37,236 bases of DNA from Microcaldota archaeon (GCA_027024255.1 JALVSQ010000022.1:1-37236); one strand, 5' to 3'. Numbered from the stretch's first letter, positions 1-7,695 are shown. The notes: generated by a model not told the origin, from the letters alone. A program made the numbers and translations.

Positions 1-707
1 ACCTTGCCCACAACGATACCTGCATGGGTTATATGAAGATTGCCTTTTCCAGCTGCTTTCTCAAGGACTTTTTTGCTGGCCTCTCCTATTCTTTTCCAGA
101 GGCCACTTTTACTTAATGTTTTATAGGATTCGCTGGCATGAGAGCTTGTAGAGAAGTGCATAAAAACAATGTCTCCTACCTGAACATCATCGATATTCAT
201 AACCAATTTGTTTCCTTTTACCTCCCACAGGCCTTTTAAAGAGCCGTAGGGACTTCCTTTTTTGCTTAATCTGGCAAGCAGGCTCCATACAGAATCGCCT
301 GGCTTTATGCCAAGGGCTTTATAGAATTTCATAGGTGTGCCTTCTTCACTGCTGAATATACTTTCAACCTTTCTTATAGCTCTTTTTACAAATCCCTGCG
401 TAAAGTACTTGATGCCGTAGAGCCTTGCGAGTGTAAACAGAGCAAAAGCAAGACATTTATCCCCTTTCTCATTTTCGCTTATGCCTGTTGCCTCAAATGG
501 ATTTCTAATTAATTCAGTGAGAAAACGGGCTGGATTTACTTCCTTCTGTTCATCTTTTTTAATAAAATTAATTCCTTCTTTTATTCCTCTCAACCAGACC
601 AGGCGATTAACACTCTTTCTGTTTATCTCAACAACTTCTACCTCCATTGCCCTGTGTGGAATTACTGGAGGGATATTTCCTGCCGGGATCCTGATAGGGT
701 GAGCCAT
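1..707 (-). CDS. NlpC/P60-like cysteine hydrolase, partial (C-terminus beyond left edge)
   Basis: I translated this frame by hand. It opens with ATG at 705-707 and stays open for 235 codons to the window edge, so the C-terminus is missing. The protein begins MAHPIRIPAGN and has no signal peptide. It carries a cysteine at the head of a hydrophobic helix (KCLAFALFTLARLYG), then VGDIVFMHF, then HITHAGIVVGK. That order (Cys helix, GD-hydrophobic strand, His strand) resembles the NlpC/P60 or CHAP papain-like fold, where the Cys and His are catalytic. The match is by motif order only and the fold call is tentative. It follows the NAD kinase gene by 34 bp, and a TATA-like ATTTATATTG (reverse strand, near 725-735) suggests its own leaderless transcript. 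Lack of a leader peptide argues against a secreted peptidoglycan hydrolase. Intracellular amidase or protease activity is equally possible. Confidence 0.6.
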   Translation of the reverse strand, partial: MAHPIRIPAGNIPPVIPHRAMEVEVVEINRKSVNRLVWLRGIKEGINFIKKDEQKEVNPARFLTELIRNPFEATGISENEKGDKCLAFALFTLARLYGIKYFTQGFVKRAIRKVESIFSSEEGTPMKFYKALGIKPGDSVWSLLARLSKKGSPYGSLKGLWEVKGNKLVMNIDDVQVGDIVFMHFSTSSHASESYKTLSKSGLWKRIGEASKKVLEKAAGKGNLHITHAGIVVGK

Positions 708-741
708 TAATTATACTATTCAATATAAATGTTTTTAACAG

Positions 742-1434
742 TTACTTAACACCAAACTTAATTGTTTTCTTGGCCACTTCAACCTCAACAACAACCTCCT
801 GCTTTAAGTTGAATTCCTTCTGTCCGTCAAGGACAAGAACAGCTTTTCCATTGCTGTATGTTGCCTTTATCTTTGTCTTTGGCACAACAACAGGGAAAGC
901 AGTCCTTCTTACAGGAGAGATGGGTGTTATGACCAGAGCATCTACATCCAAGGATAAGGAAGGACCTCCTGCTGAAAATGAATAGCCTGTTGAACCAAGG
1001 GGCGTTGCTATTATTAATCCATCTCCTTCGAAGTACATGAACTCATTTTTATAGTAAACTCCAACACTTATAGTTCTTGAATCAGAAGCATGCAGAACAA
1101 CATCGTTTATGGCATAACCAGCTTTTTTCTTCCCTACTTTAACATTTAACAGAGGAAGCTCCACGAATTTATTGCTCTCAACGAATTCAAGTAAGTGTTT
1201 TTTCCAGTTGAGCCTGTTCAGCTGACAAACATAGCTTTTTTCAGAGCCTATTGCTATGAGCTTTCCTTCTATTTTTTGTTTGTGATAAAAGATGGTACCG
1301 TCCCCTCCTATTACAACTGTGAAGTCTGCTTTCTTACCTTTCTCAAAACCAGCATCAGATAGAAAGAGACTTACCTGTTCAGCAAGTTTTTTAGCCCATG
1401 CCTTTTTTCTATTGTAAATTATTTTGTAATTCAT
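742..1434 (-). CDS. nadK: NAD kinase
   Basis: This 230-residue protein phosphorylates NAD to NADP in the cytosol. The NAD kinase signatures are clear: GGDGT at residues 43-47, the ND pair of the nucleotide-binding site at 110-111 (AINDVVLH), and the long glycine-rich motif TPLGSTGYSFSAGGP at 144-158. It is short for the family because the N-terminal flavodoxin-like half is trimmed, which is common in compact archaeal versions. The ATG at 1434 lies about 25 nt downstream of a TTTAAA core at 1459-1464, which overlaps the end of the radical SAM gene. It is therefore probably transcribed from its own promoter as a leaderless mRNA, even though it sits in a co-directional cluster. Confidence 0.95.
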   Translation of the reverse strand: MNYKIIYNRKKAWAKKLAEQVSLFLSDAGFEKGKKADFTVVIGGDGTIFYHKQKIEGKLIAIGSEKSYVCQLNRLNWKKHLLEFVESNKFVELPLLNVKVGKKKAGYAINDVVLHASDSRTISVGVYYKNEFMYFEGDGLIIATPLGSTGYSFSAGGPSLSLDVDALVITPISPVRRTAFPVVVPKTKIKATYSNGKAVLVLDGQKEFNLKQEVVVEVEVAKKTIKFGVK

Positions 1435-1453
1435 AAGGACATATTGAATGGCA

Positions 1454-2206
1454 TTATTTTAAATCTTTCTTATAAGCAGTGAATAAGTTATTTGATAAAA
1501 CACCATCCATCGTTATATACGCTATTTCTCCGTCTGACTCCGGGATAACAAGCTCAACCTCAAACGGAAGGTCTTTTTCAATTATCTCCTTCTCAATTCC
1601 TTTTAGCTTAGCAGGAGATATTGTATATGCTCGTCCATCAACAATCATTGGGTGGAGCCTGAGTTTGCTTACTCCGAGCTTTCTTAAAACATGGAATATA
1701 TTAAATACATCATCTTCATTCTTTTCTGAAACAACTGTGTTTACAAGAACTCTCCTACTTCCCACCCTTTCTATTAACCTCCTTATATTGTTAAGCACAA
1801 ACATGAAGGCATCTACTCGTGTTATGGTTTTGAATAATTCTGGATTTGAAGCATGAAGGCTTACCTGTATTATCACATTTTCATGAGAAGCCAGAACATC
1901 CATGAATCCATCCGGTATTTTTGATAGGTTGGTGGATAGTACAACATATCCTGATTTGTTTGAGAATAACTCAATAATCTCATTTATAGATGAATGTAGC
2001 AGAGGTTCCCCTCCACCAATTCCTAAATAAATGAACTTTCCGTTTCGTTTTAAAACATATCTTTCCACTTCTTTGCTTTCAAGGAGTTCTTTTATTTTGG
2101 TTAGAGGCAATTCTTTTTTAGTTTTCTCAATAGGAACAGGACAAAAAAAACAGGAAAAGTTGCATTGCCTGTTTATTTCTACAATTAAGCCTCTAAACCT
2201 CTTCAT
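1454..2206 (-). CDS. Radical SAM protein of unknown specificity
   Basis: The 250-residue protein has the radical SAM cluster motif C-x3-C-x2-C at C15, C19 and C22 (NRQCNFSCFFC), followed by a GGGEP strand that contacts S-adenosylmethionine's amino group in this superfamily. These proteins bind a 4Fe-4S cluster and cleave SAM to a 5'-deoxyadenosyl radical. No C-terminal SPASM or twitch cysteine cluster is visible, so the substrate cannot be named. I chose the ATG at 2206, preceded by a GAGG-type ribosome binding site. An in-frame TTG at 2221 is the longer alternative. The gene overlaps the unknown gene upstream by 14 nt, so the two are probably translated from one message. Placement beside the unknown proteins and near the AAA+ ATPase may be functional or only positional. 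Confidence 0.85.
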   Translation of the reverse strand: MKRFRGLIVEINRQCNFSCFFCPVPIEKTKKELPLTKIKELLESKEVERYVLKRNGKFIYLGIGGGEPLLHSSINEIIELFSNKSGYVVLSTNLSKIPDGFMDVLASHENVIIQVSLHASNPELFKTITRVDAFMFVLNNIRRLIERVGSRRVLVNTVVSEKNEDDVFNIFHVLRKLGVSKLRLHPMIVDGRAYTISPAKLKGIEKEIIEKDLPFEVELVIPESDGEIAYITMDGVLSNNLFTAYKKDLK

Positions 2207-3092
2207 TTCCAACCTCTTCAATAACCTCTTTCCATACTGTCTCCTCTTCTAACTCCTGTCTATTTGCTAACTCACTTAAATTGGCATTCCCATAAAATAC
2301 ATTCCCTTCTTTAACCACAAGCAGGGGACTTATTATTATCTCTTCTCCTCCATAGAAACCCGTTATATCCACTGTACTTGAATTTATCAATCTTGTGATT
2401 CTATTCAGTTCCTTCCTTACTTCTTCCATATATTCACTTACCTTGGGGTCTATTCCCTGAACTTCTGAGAGTGTTACAAAATCAGCTCTGACCCTTCTTA
2501 TTCCAAGAGCATAGAGAAAAGAAAGAGTTGACAGTGCTGAACGGGAAGCAAGTCTTATCCTGTCGTTAACAACATAAACTAAACCGTTCTTTGTCTCCTG
2601 TAACTCACCTTTCATCTCAATAGAATTTACCTTTATTATTAAGGTATCTCCTGAAACCTCTTTTTTAAGCAATACTCCATCAACTTCTTTAATTATTTCT
2701 TCAAGAGCCTCAATGGAGCTTTTGTATGCTCCTATGTCTCTGAGAGCCATTCCCACTATGGAAGGGACATCTCTGGCTAAATAAAACTTCTTTTCGTATG
2801 CTATGGATTCAACTACTGCCGCTTCAATAGAACCTAGGAGAGCTAATCCATTCTTTGAGGTAAAGTCAAGTAAGGCAACAACAAATGGGTTCAGTTTTGG
2901 CTTTTCTTTGCTATCTATGAGTTCAACAATTCTGTTCAGAAACTCTTTATACCTGTTTTTTTCAAGTACAACAGCCTTATTTTGAATGAGGTTTCTGATC
3001 GTGAAGCCTATCCCCCTTTCTTTGTTCTCCTCTCCTGCTCTCAAAACTGCTGCCCTGTAATCGTTGAGCTTTATTTTTACCTCAACGACCAT
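2193..3092 (-). CDS. Conserved-looking protein of unknown function (299 aa)
   Basis: I do not recognise this family. The protein is soluble, mixed alpha/beta, with no signal peptide or membrane segment. The N-terminal part (to about residue 140) is largely helical with an Ala/Gly-rich hydrophobic stretch near 85-95. The C-terminal half has beta-strand patches (TLIIKVNSIEMKG, GLVYVVNDRIRL) and ends in an acidic helix. The start at 3092 is an ATG preceded by a strong purine-rich site (GAGGGGGGTG, about 7 nt spacing). An in-frame TTG at 3110 would be longer but lies inside the upstream gene. Only 1 nt separates it from the upstream stop, so translational coupling with the 321-residue protein is likely. 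Given the operon, it may act with that protein and with the divergent AAA+ ATPase, but this is inference. Confidence 0.75.
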   Translation of the reverse strand: MVVEVKIKLNDYRAAVLRAGEENKERGIGFTIRNLIQNKAVVLEKNRYKEFLNRIVELIDSKEKPKLNPFVVALLDFTSKNGLALLGSIEAAVVESIAYEKKFYLARDVPSIVGMALRDIGAYKSSIEALEEIIKEVDGVLLKKEVSGDTLIIKVNSIEMKGELQETKNGLVYVVNDRIRLASRSALSTLSFLYALGIRRVRADFVTLSEVQGIDPKVSEYMEEVRKELNRITRLINSSTVDITGFYGGEEIIISPLLVVKEGNVFYGNANLSELANRQELEEETVWKEVIEEVGNEEV

Positions 3093-3093
3093 C

Positions 3094-4059
3094 TTATTCA
3101 CCCCCCTCAAGAGTTTCTGCCAGAACTACATCAACTACTGTCTTTACCACTGTCTCAACCTGCTTCTGCCCCATTGTTTCAATTGTTTCAGAAGGAACAC
3201 TGCCTGCTATCTCACTTATTTTCTCATTAAATTCATCTCTTGAAATACCTCCCTGAACATTAGCCTCTGAAAATGCTGTGTTATAAGTGTCAACAACCTT
3301 TTTCATTGTTTCTGTTCTGATTTCTGTGTGAGACCCTCTCTCAACAGTTCTGTGGAATGTAACCCCTAAGGAAGATGTGTTTCCGATAACTTTTATTGAT
3401 TTAACCCTGACACCTGATTTTTCAAGCACTTTCTGCAGGGTTGGAACTTCTACAGTAACATGCTCCACTGCCCTTGAGCTTCCTTTTTCAAGCCTTTCAA
3501 CAGCCTGAATTACTTCCTCAACAGGTTTTCCTGTGAGTTTTGCAACTAAGGCTATTACATCTTCCTTCATACCTTCCCAGTTGAATTTTTCTTTAAATTC
3601 CTCCCTCATAATTGCAGTGTCTTCCTTTGGCTCCATTATAAGAGAGACAACAGCGTCCCTAACAGAGTTTTCAATACTCTCTGCAACGGTGTAAAGCAGA
3701 CCTCTTTTTCCCGGGTCTTCCTCTCTATTGGCAGAAGTATCTATTTCCTCTATTACTTCTGAAAACCTTTCAAGAGCCCCGACTACATCCTCAAATCTCG
3801 GCACTGCACCTCCTCTGATGAAGAACTCTCCTCCGTATCTCCAGACTTCAAACACATCCTTTGAAACTCTCAAAGTAACTTCATTACCTGAATCATCTGT
3901 AACTTTAAGTTCTATCTCTTCCTTTTCTTTAACCCTCTCTTTCCCAAACAATTTTTCAAGCTCTTCGCTTTTTCCTTCAAATAAGTCCGGAAGTTTTACC
4001 TTACCTTTACCCCCCTTTTCTCCCTTGCCTTCATCATCATCCATTATTTTTTCTTTCAT
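3094..4059 (-). CDS. Charged protein of unknown function (321 aa), divergent partner of the AAA+ ATPase
   Basis: I do not recognise a family. The N-terminus is highly charged (MKEKIMDDDEGKGEKGGKGK), a likely disordered tail. It is followed by a small beta region (about residues 45-90, ELKVTDDSGNEVTLRVS) and a long helical segment, with a second beta patch near 225-260. There is no signal peptide or membrane helix. The ATG at 4059 sits 23 nt from a TTTAAA core at 4083-4088 that is equally well placed for the divergent AAA+ gene, so both may be co-expressed from one bidirectional promoter. The gene abuts the 299-residue gene by 1 nt. An adaptor or substrate of the ATPase is a reasonable guess, unsupported by any recognised motif. 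Confidence 0.75.
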   Translation of the reverse strand: MKEKIMDDDEGKGEKGGKGKVKLPDLFEGKSEELEKLFGKERVKEKEEIELKVTDDSGNEVTLRVSKDVFEVWRYGGEFFIRGGAVPRFEDVVGALERFSEVIEEIDTSANREEDPGKRGLLYTVAESIENSVRDAVVSLIMEPKEDTAIMREEFKEKFNWEGMKEDVIALVAKLTGKPVEEVIQAVERLEKGSSRAVEHVTVEVPTLQKVLEKSGVRVKSIKVIGNTSSLGVTFHRTVERGSHTEIRTETMKKVVDTYNTAFSEANVQGGISRDEFNEKISEIAGSVPSETIETMGQKQVETVVKTVVDVVLAETLEGGE

Positions 4060-4114
4060 GTGTTGAATTGTGTATGGAAATGTTTAAAAATGTTTTTGCT
4101 CATTTAAGTTTATC
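4060..4114. promoter_or_regulatory. Bidirectional leaderless promoter between the 321-aa gene and the AAA+ ATPase
   Basis: The 55-bp gap contains one palindromic TTTAAA core at 4083-4088, extended as GTTTAAAAATG. It lies 23 nt from the minus-strand ATG (4059) and 26 nt from the plus-strand ATG (4115). Archaeal TATA boxes sit about 25 bp upstream of the transcription start, so both mRNAs would begin at or very near their start codons. No Shine-Dalgarno site is visible for either gene. Confidence 0.6.
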
Positions 4115-6460
4115 ATGGCACCGATCTTTGTTGATTCAAATGAAGGTAGTGAAGACAGGGCAGGAGCTAATAAAAGGGGTGAAGAGAAAGGACTGGAAGA
4201 GATAAGGAAGATTGCCAGGAGGAGTGTGGAGCAGTACAGAAGACTACTGGAAAAGAGAGGTAAAGAAAAAGCCTCAGGTGTGATATATGACATGATTAAA
4301 GGGGAATATGGAGTTGATAAAGACTCTAGATGGTTTAAAGGAATGGCTATTGATCTGGATTCTTCAATTTTCCACTACAAAAGGCCTGTTGAAGCAAACA
4401 GAAATATTCTCCTTATTGGACCTCCTGGAACAGGAAAGACATTCCTTATAACAAAACTAGTAGAAAACTTTGGAGTTCCAATTATAATTGATTCAGGTTC
4501 CATAAATCCAGATGAGATAAAAGGAAAATTTCAGTTAGCAAGAGAGTTCAGAAGAGTGATTATTGAGGAAGCAATAAAAATTGAATTCAGTTTTGGCTTG
4601 GATAAACTTTACAATGAAGTCGCTAAGGAATTGTTTGGTATAAAGACGCAAAGAGAAGAAAAGATAAATAAAATCAAGGATAAAGCGAGAGAAATTATAA
4701 TAAGGGAAATTGCTGAAGGGTTGAAGGCAAATTTAGAGAGGGAAGACCAGTTGCTGGATTTGATAAGCCCAACAAATCCCCACATAGCTTCTTCATCAAT
4801 GAGCAGCTTGTTAACAGCATTGAAGAAAAAGATGGAAAAAACTATAAATAGTCTTGAAGAGGCAAAAGAAATCAGTGAAGAGGCGGCTCAACTTTTAAGA
4901 GAAGAGTTTGTTGAAAAATTAACTTCATCCAATGTCCTGACTGCATTTAACTCAGTGTTAGTCTATCCTCCAACCATTATAGTAATTGATGAAATAGATG
5001 CTTTGGGAAATAGAGAGGTCAGAAATAATAAGGTGCTGACAAATCTGTTGCAGGAAATAGATGGAGCAACCCCACCAAACCTCAACAACGGAATTAGTAT
5101 ATTTGCTGCTACAAACATATCTTCGTTCCTGGACCAGGCATTAACAAGACAGGGGAGGTTTGGTACAAAGATAATATTCCACTATCCAAATTTAAGAGCA
5201 AGAAGAGAGATAATTGAAGTAAAAGAAAACAACTTTGGGAATCCTTTAGCTAAATTCAGTGAAGGGGCAAAGGAAGTTCTCCTTTTGATGCCATTAGCAA
5301 CAGGAGCAGATATAATGGGAATAATGGACAGATTGATAAAAATCAAAGTGGGTAGAACAGCTGGTTCTGAGTTTAAAAAAGGTCCTGTAGTAATAACACC
5401 CCAGGATGCGTTTGAAGAAGTCCTTAAAAAAGTTAGAGAGCCTTTCATTCCTTTACCTGGCATCAGTGTAAAGGGAGGAAGCTTTTGGGTAAAGGAGATG
5501 GGAAAATTGTATGAAGGTGTTGATACAGGTAAAGTGCGTGTTAGCAAGAAGTTTGGGGATATAAAAGAGATTATGATGGCCTATGAGCTTTCAGAAGAGC
5601 TCCTTGAAGAAATGAAGAAAGAGGAAACCAGGGACATTGAAGACAGATTTTTGGTTGAGGAAGTTGAAAGCAGAATAGTAGATAGAATGATAGAAAGCAT
5701 TCCATTCATCATTGGATATTCAGAAATTGTAGATTCAATTCTTCTAAAAGCACTTAGTGAGGAAGGAAGCCTTTTGAGGATATTCGGTGAAAACACACTT
5801 GAGTTAATTGCTATGGGTGTTGTGTTTAAGAGTGTAGAGAAGATAAAAGAAGTGGCTGAACAAACAGGTTCAATTATATCAGACCCTCTCTTAGTTGCTG
5901 AAATAAACATGGCAAACACTCTAAGAGGTATTGTTGGTCAGAGTGAGAATGTATTGAAAACATTGTTCAACGCTCTTGAGGCAATGGAAAACACAATTGT
6001 AGTGATAAAAAACTTTGATGTTTATTCCCATCAGCGCTCTTTCTCCAGTCAGGGAGAAATTGCAGTAATAACAGAGAGTATTGAAAGACTCATAGACAGG
6101 GGAAGAACTGTTATAGTTGATTTTCCAAAAGGCATAACAACTCCTTCAAGCCTTAACGCACTTGAAAATTATCTTGGTTTATTCACCTATCCAGGAGAAC
6201 TTGTAGCACTTGTATTTTCCCCTCTGGATAGAAAGATTTTGCATTACATCTCCTTCAAGAAAACAGACCCTGAGCTTAAAGAGAAGATGAAGGAGTTCCT
6301 GAAGGAGAATGGAGAGCTTAGCTACAAAGGTATTGAGGAGTACCTCGGTAAAAGAAAATTAAAGGAAATAACCGACTCCGAGTCTTACATTGCTTTTATA
6401 AGAAAGATAAGAGACAGAAACATAGATTTGAAGAAAGCTCTTAAGAAAATGCCAAACTAA
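4115..6460 (+). CDS. Unusual two-module AAA+ ATPase with long helical insertion
   Basis: This 781-residue protein has one intact AAA+ module: Walker A GPPGTGKT at 102-109, Walker B IIVIDEIDA at about 288-295, sensor-1 AATN at 331-334, and an arginine-finger-like RQGRF at 345-349. Walker A and B are about 180 residues apart instead of the usual 55-60, because of a charged, coiled-coil-like helical insertion at roughly 150-280. Residues 600-660 look like a degenerate second AAA module (VGQSENVLKTLFNALEAMEN, then IVVIKNF in the Walker B position) with no Walker A of its own. The N-terminal 90 residues are charged and helical. Such enzymes remodel or unfold proteins as hexamers. The substrate is unknown. 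The gene is divergent from the 321-residue unknown gene and shares its promoter region. No protease domain is fused or adjacent. Confidence 0.9.
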   Translation: MAPIFVDSNEGSEDRAGANKRGEEKGLEEIRKIARRSVEQYRRLLEKRGKEKASGVIYDMIKGEYGVDKDSRWFKGMAIDLDSSIFHYKRPVEANRNILLIGPPGTGKTFLITKLVENFGVPIIIDSGSINPDEIKGKFQLAREFRRVIIEEAIKIEFSFGLDKLYNEVAKELFGIKTQREEKINKIKDKAREIIIREIAEGLKANLEREDQLLDLISPTNPHIASSSMSSLLTALKKKMEKTINSLEEAKEISEEAAQLLREEFVEKLTSSNVLTAFNSVLVYPPTIIVIDEIDALGNREVRNNKVLTNLLQEIDGATPPNLNNGISIFAATNISSFLDQALTRQGRFGTKIIFHYPNLRARREIIEVKENNFGNPLAKFSEGAKEVLLLMPLATGADIMGIMDRLIKIKVGRTAGSEFKKGPVVITPQDAFEEVLKKVREPFIPLPGISVKGGSFWVKEMGKLYEGVDTGKVRVSKKFGDIKEIMMAYELSEELLEEMKKEETRDIEDRFLVEEVESRIVDRMIESIPFIIGYSEIVDSILLKALSEEGSLLRIFGENTLELIAMGVVFKSVEKIKEVAEQTGSIISDPLLVAEINMANTLRGIVGQSENVLKTLFNALEAMENTIVVIKNFDVYSHQRSFSSQGEIAVITESIERLIDRGRTVIVDFPKGITTPSSLNALENYLGLFTYPGELVALVFSPLDRKILHYISFKKTDPELKEKMKEFLKENGELSYKGIEEYLGKRKLKEITDSESYIAFIRKIRDRNIDLKKALKKMPN

Positions 6461-6480
6461 CTCTCTTTTTTATCAAAACA

Positions 6481-6489
6481 TTTTTAATA
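6481..6489 (+). promoter_or_regulatory. TATA-like core upstream of the C/D box sRNA and trm1
   Basis: TTTTTAATA lies about 22 nt before the C box at 6511. A transcript starting at the normal archaeal distance would begin almost exactly at the 5' end of the guide RNA. No other clear core precedes trm1, so the sRNA and the trm1 mRNA may share this start. The T-rich stretch just before it (6466-6485) may also terminate the ATPase transcript. Confidence 0.45.
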
Positions 6490-6506
6490 AAGTAAACTCT
6501 AAATTC

Positions 6507-6563
6507 TAAGGTGATGATGCGAGGTATTTCTGAACAATGATGAAAAGAGGGTATGCTGATGGA
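6507..6563 (+). ncRNA. C/D box guide sRNA (2'-O-methylation), overlapping the start of trm1
   Basis: All four boxes are present in order with ideal archaeal spacing: C box GTGATGA (6511-6517), 12-nt guide TGCGAGGTATTT (6518-6529), D' box CTGA (6530-6533), 3-nt spacer, C' box ATGATGA (6537-6543), 12-nt guide AAAGAGGGTATG (6544-6555), D box CTGA (6556-6559). Archaeal C/D sRNAs bind L7Ae, Nop5 and fibrillarin. They methylate the target base paired with the fifth guide nucleotide upstream of D or D'. The predicted targets are AAATACCTCGCA and CATACCCTCTTT. I could not place them in an rRNA or tRNA from memory. The outer ends are approximate. The D box shares its last base with an in-frame ATG (6559) of trm1, so the RNA may be processed from, or compete with, the trm1 message. 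Confidence 0.8.
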
Positions 6564-7638
6564 AGAGAAAGCCATTGAGTTTAATGTTGAAGGAGTTTTT
6601 TACAACAAGCATATGGAACTAAGCAGGGATATAAGCTCTTTAATTGTTGGAAGCATTGAATCAAAGCTGAACATACTTGACGGATTTTGTGCCTCAGGCA
6701 TAAGAGGCATTAGATACTATGTAGAGAATAGCAATGTTGAAGGGATAACATTTGTTGATATAAGCAGGGAGGCAATAAAGAGGGCTGAAGAAAATGCCAG
6801 GAAAAACAATGTTGAGTTTAGCCTGCATGAAGGAGATATTCTAAATTACTTGCTTAAAGAGAGAAAACACAACTTCATAGAACTTGACCCCTTTGGAAGC
6901 CCTTCATTTTACATAAGGTATGCAATTCATGCCTTAAAGGATTATAAAAGAGCCTATTTATCAGCAACAGCAACAGATACTGCTGTGCTCTGTGGAAAGC
7001 ATAAGGAGGCATGCTTAAAATACTACGGAGCCAAACCGTTGAGAAACTATTTCTGCCATGAAACAGGATTAAGGATTCTCATTTATCATATTCAAAGGGA
7101 AGCATTTCACCACCACTTTTTAGTAAAGCCCCTGGTTTCATTCTACTACAGGCACCAGATGAAGGTTATCGTTGAGCTTGTAAAAGGAGCAAAATTGAGC
7201 AACAGAGCATTAAAAAACATAGGATTTGTTTGCTGGAACAAAGAGACATTTGAAACATGCTTCAATGATGTTTATTTACAATGTAATTGTGGTGAGTATG
7301 CAGGACCTTTATGGATAGGAAGCCTGCATGATGATGAAGTTGTGAAGAAAGCGTTAAAAAAAGCAGAGAAAAGAGGATGGAAAAAGGCAGGGAAAATGCT
7401 TAGCTTATTCCTGGAAGAGAACCACATGCCTCCTTATTTCTTTTCAATACATGCCCTTGGGAAATTGCTTAAGATTAAACAACTGCCAAAAGTTAGTGAT
7501 GTGATTAAAAAGGCAGAAGAGCAGGGAGTTAATATGACAAGAACTCATTTCTCTGGAGATGGAGTAAAGACAGAAAGGATAGATGAGCTGGTTTCAGTAC
7601 TTAAACATATGCGCCAGGGAGGGGATTCGAACCCCTAA
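6553..7638 (+). CDS. trm1: tRNA (guanine(26)-N2)-dimethyltransferase Trm1
   Basis: Trm1 uses SAM to form m2G and m2,2G at position 26 of tRNAs. Class I methyltransferase features are visible: the SAM-binding loop DGFCASGIRGIR at 43-54, the acidic strand end FVDIS near 67-71, and the catalytic LDPFGSP at 111-117. FYNKHMELSRD (17-26) matches the family N-terminus. A C-terminal Cys cluster with CNCGEYAGPLW matches archaeal Trm1. The length of 361 residues is slightly below the usual 380. The start is uncertain: ATG at 6553 lies inside the sRNA guide, and ATG at 6559 has better spacing from GAGGG. The last nine codons (RQGGDSNP and stop) are antisense to the tRNA-Ser gene, with no earlier stop. 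That tRNA has G26 and is a plausible substrate. Confidence 0.95.
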   Translation: MLMEEKAIEFNVEGVFYNKHMELSRDISSLIVGSIESKLNILDGFCASGIRGIRYYVENSNVEGITFVDISREAIKRAEENARKNNVEFSLHEGDILNYLLKERKHNFIELDPFGSPSFYIRYAIHALKDYKRAYLSATATDTAVLCGKHKEACLKYYGAKPLRNYFCHETGLRILIYHIQREAFHHHFLVKPLVSFYYRHQMKVIVELVKGAKLSNRALKNIGFVCWNKETFETCFNDVYLQCNCGEYAGPLWIGSLHDDEVVKKALKKAEKRGWKKAGKMLSLFLEENHMPPYFFSIHALGKLLKIKQLPKVSDVIKKAEEQGVNMTRTHFSGDGVKTERIDELVSVLKHMRQGGDSNP

Positions 7639-7695
7639 GCCCTTGCGGGCACCGGATCTCAAGTCCGGCGCGTTACCTGGTTCCGCCACCCTGGC
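7612..7695 (-). tRNA. tRNA-Ser (anticodon UGA)
   Basis: The 84-nt sequence folds as a class II tRNA: acceptor GCCAGGG/CCCTGGC, D-stem GCG/CGC, anticodon stem CCGGA/TCCGG with loop CTTGAGA (anticodon TGA at 7659-7661), variable stem GCCC/GGGC with a GCAA loop, and T arm AGGGG/CCCCT with TTCGAAT. The discriminator is G, which supports Ser over Leu (Leu normally has A). The 3' CCA is not encoded, so it must be added by CCA nucleotidyltransferase. There is no intron. Its 3' 27 nt overlap the end of trm1 on the opposite strand. Confidence 0.95.

Noticed and set aside
770-985. Plus-strand open frame opposite NAD kinase
   Set aside because: Low-complexity Ser/Thr-rich translation with no motif. It is the shadow of a clear gene on the other strand.
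7612-7695. tRNA-Leu assignment for the class II tRNA
   Set aside because: The anticodon loop reads UGA and the discriminator base is G, both of which indicate serine.
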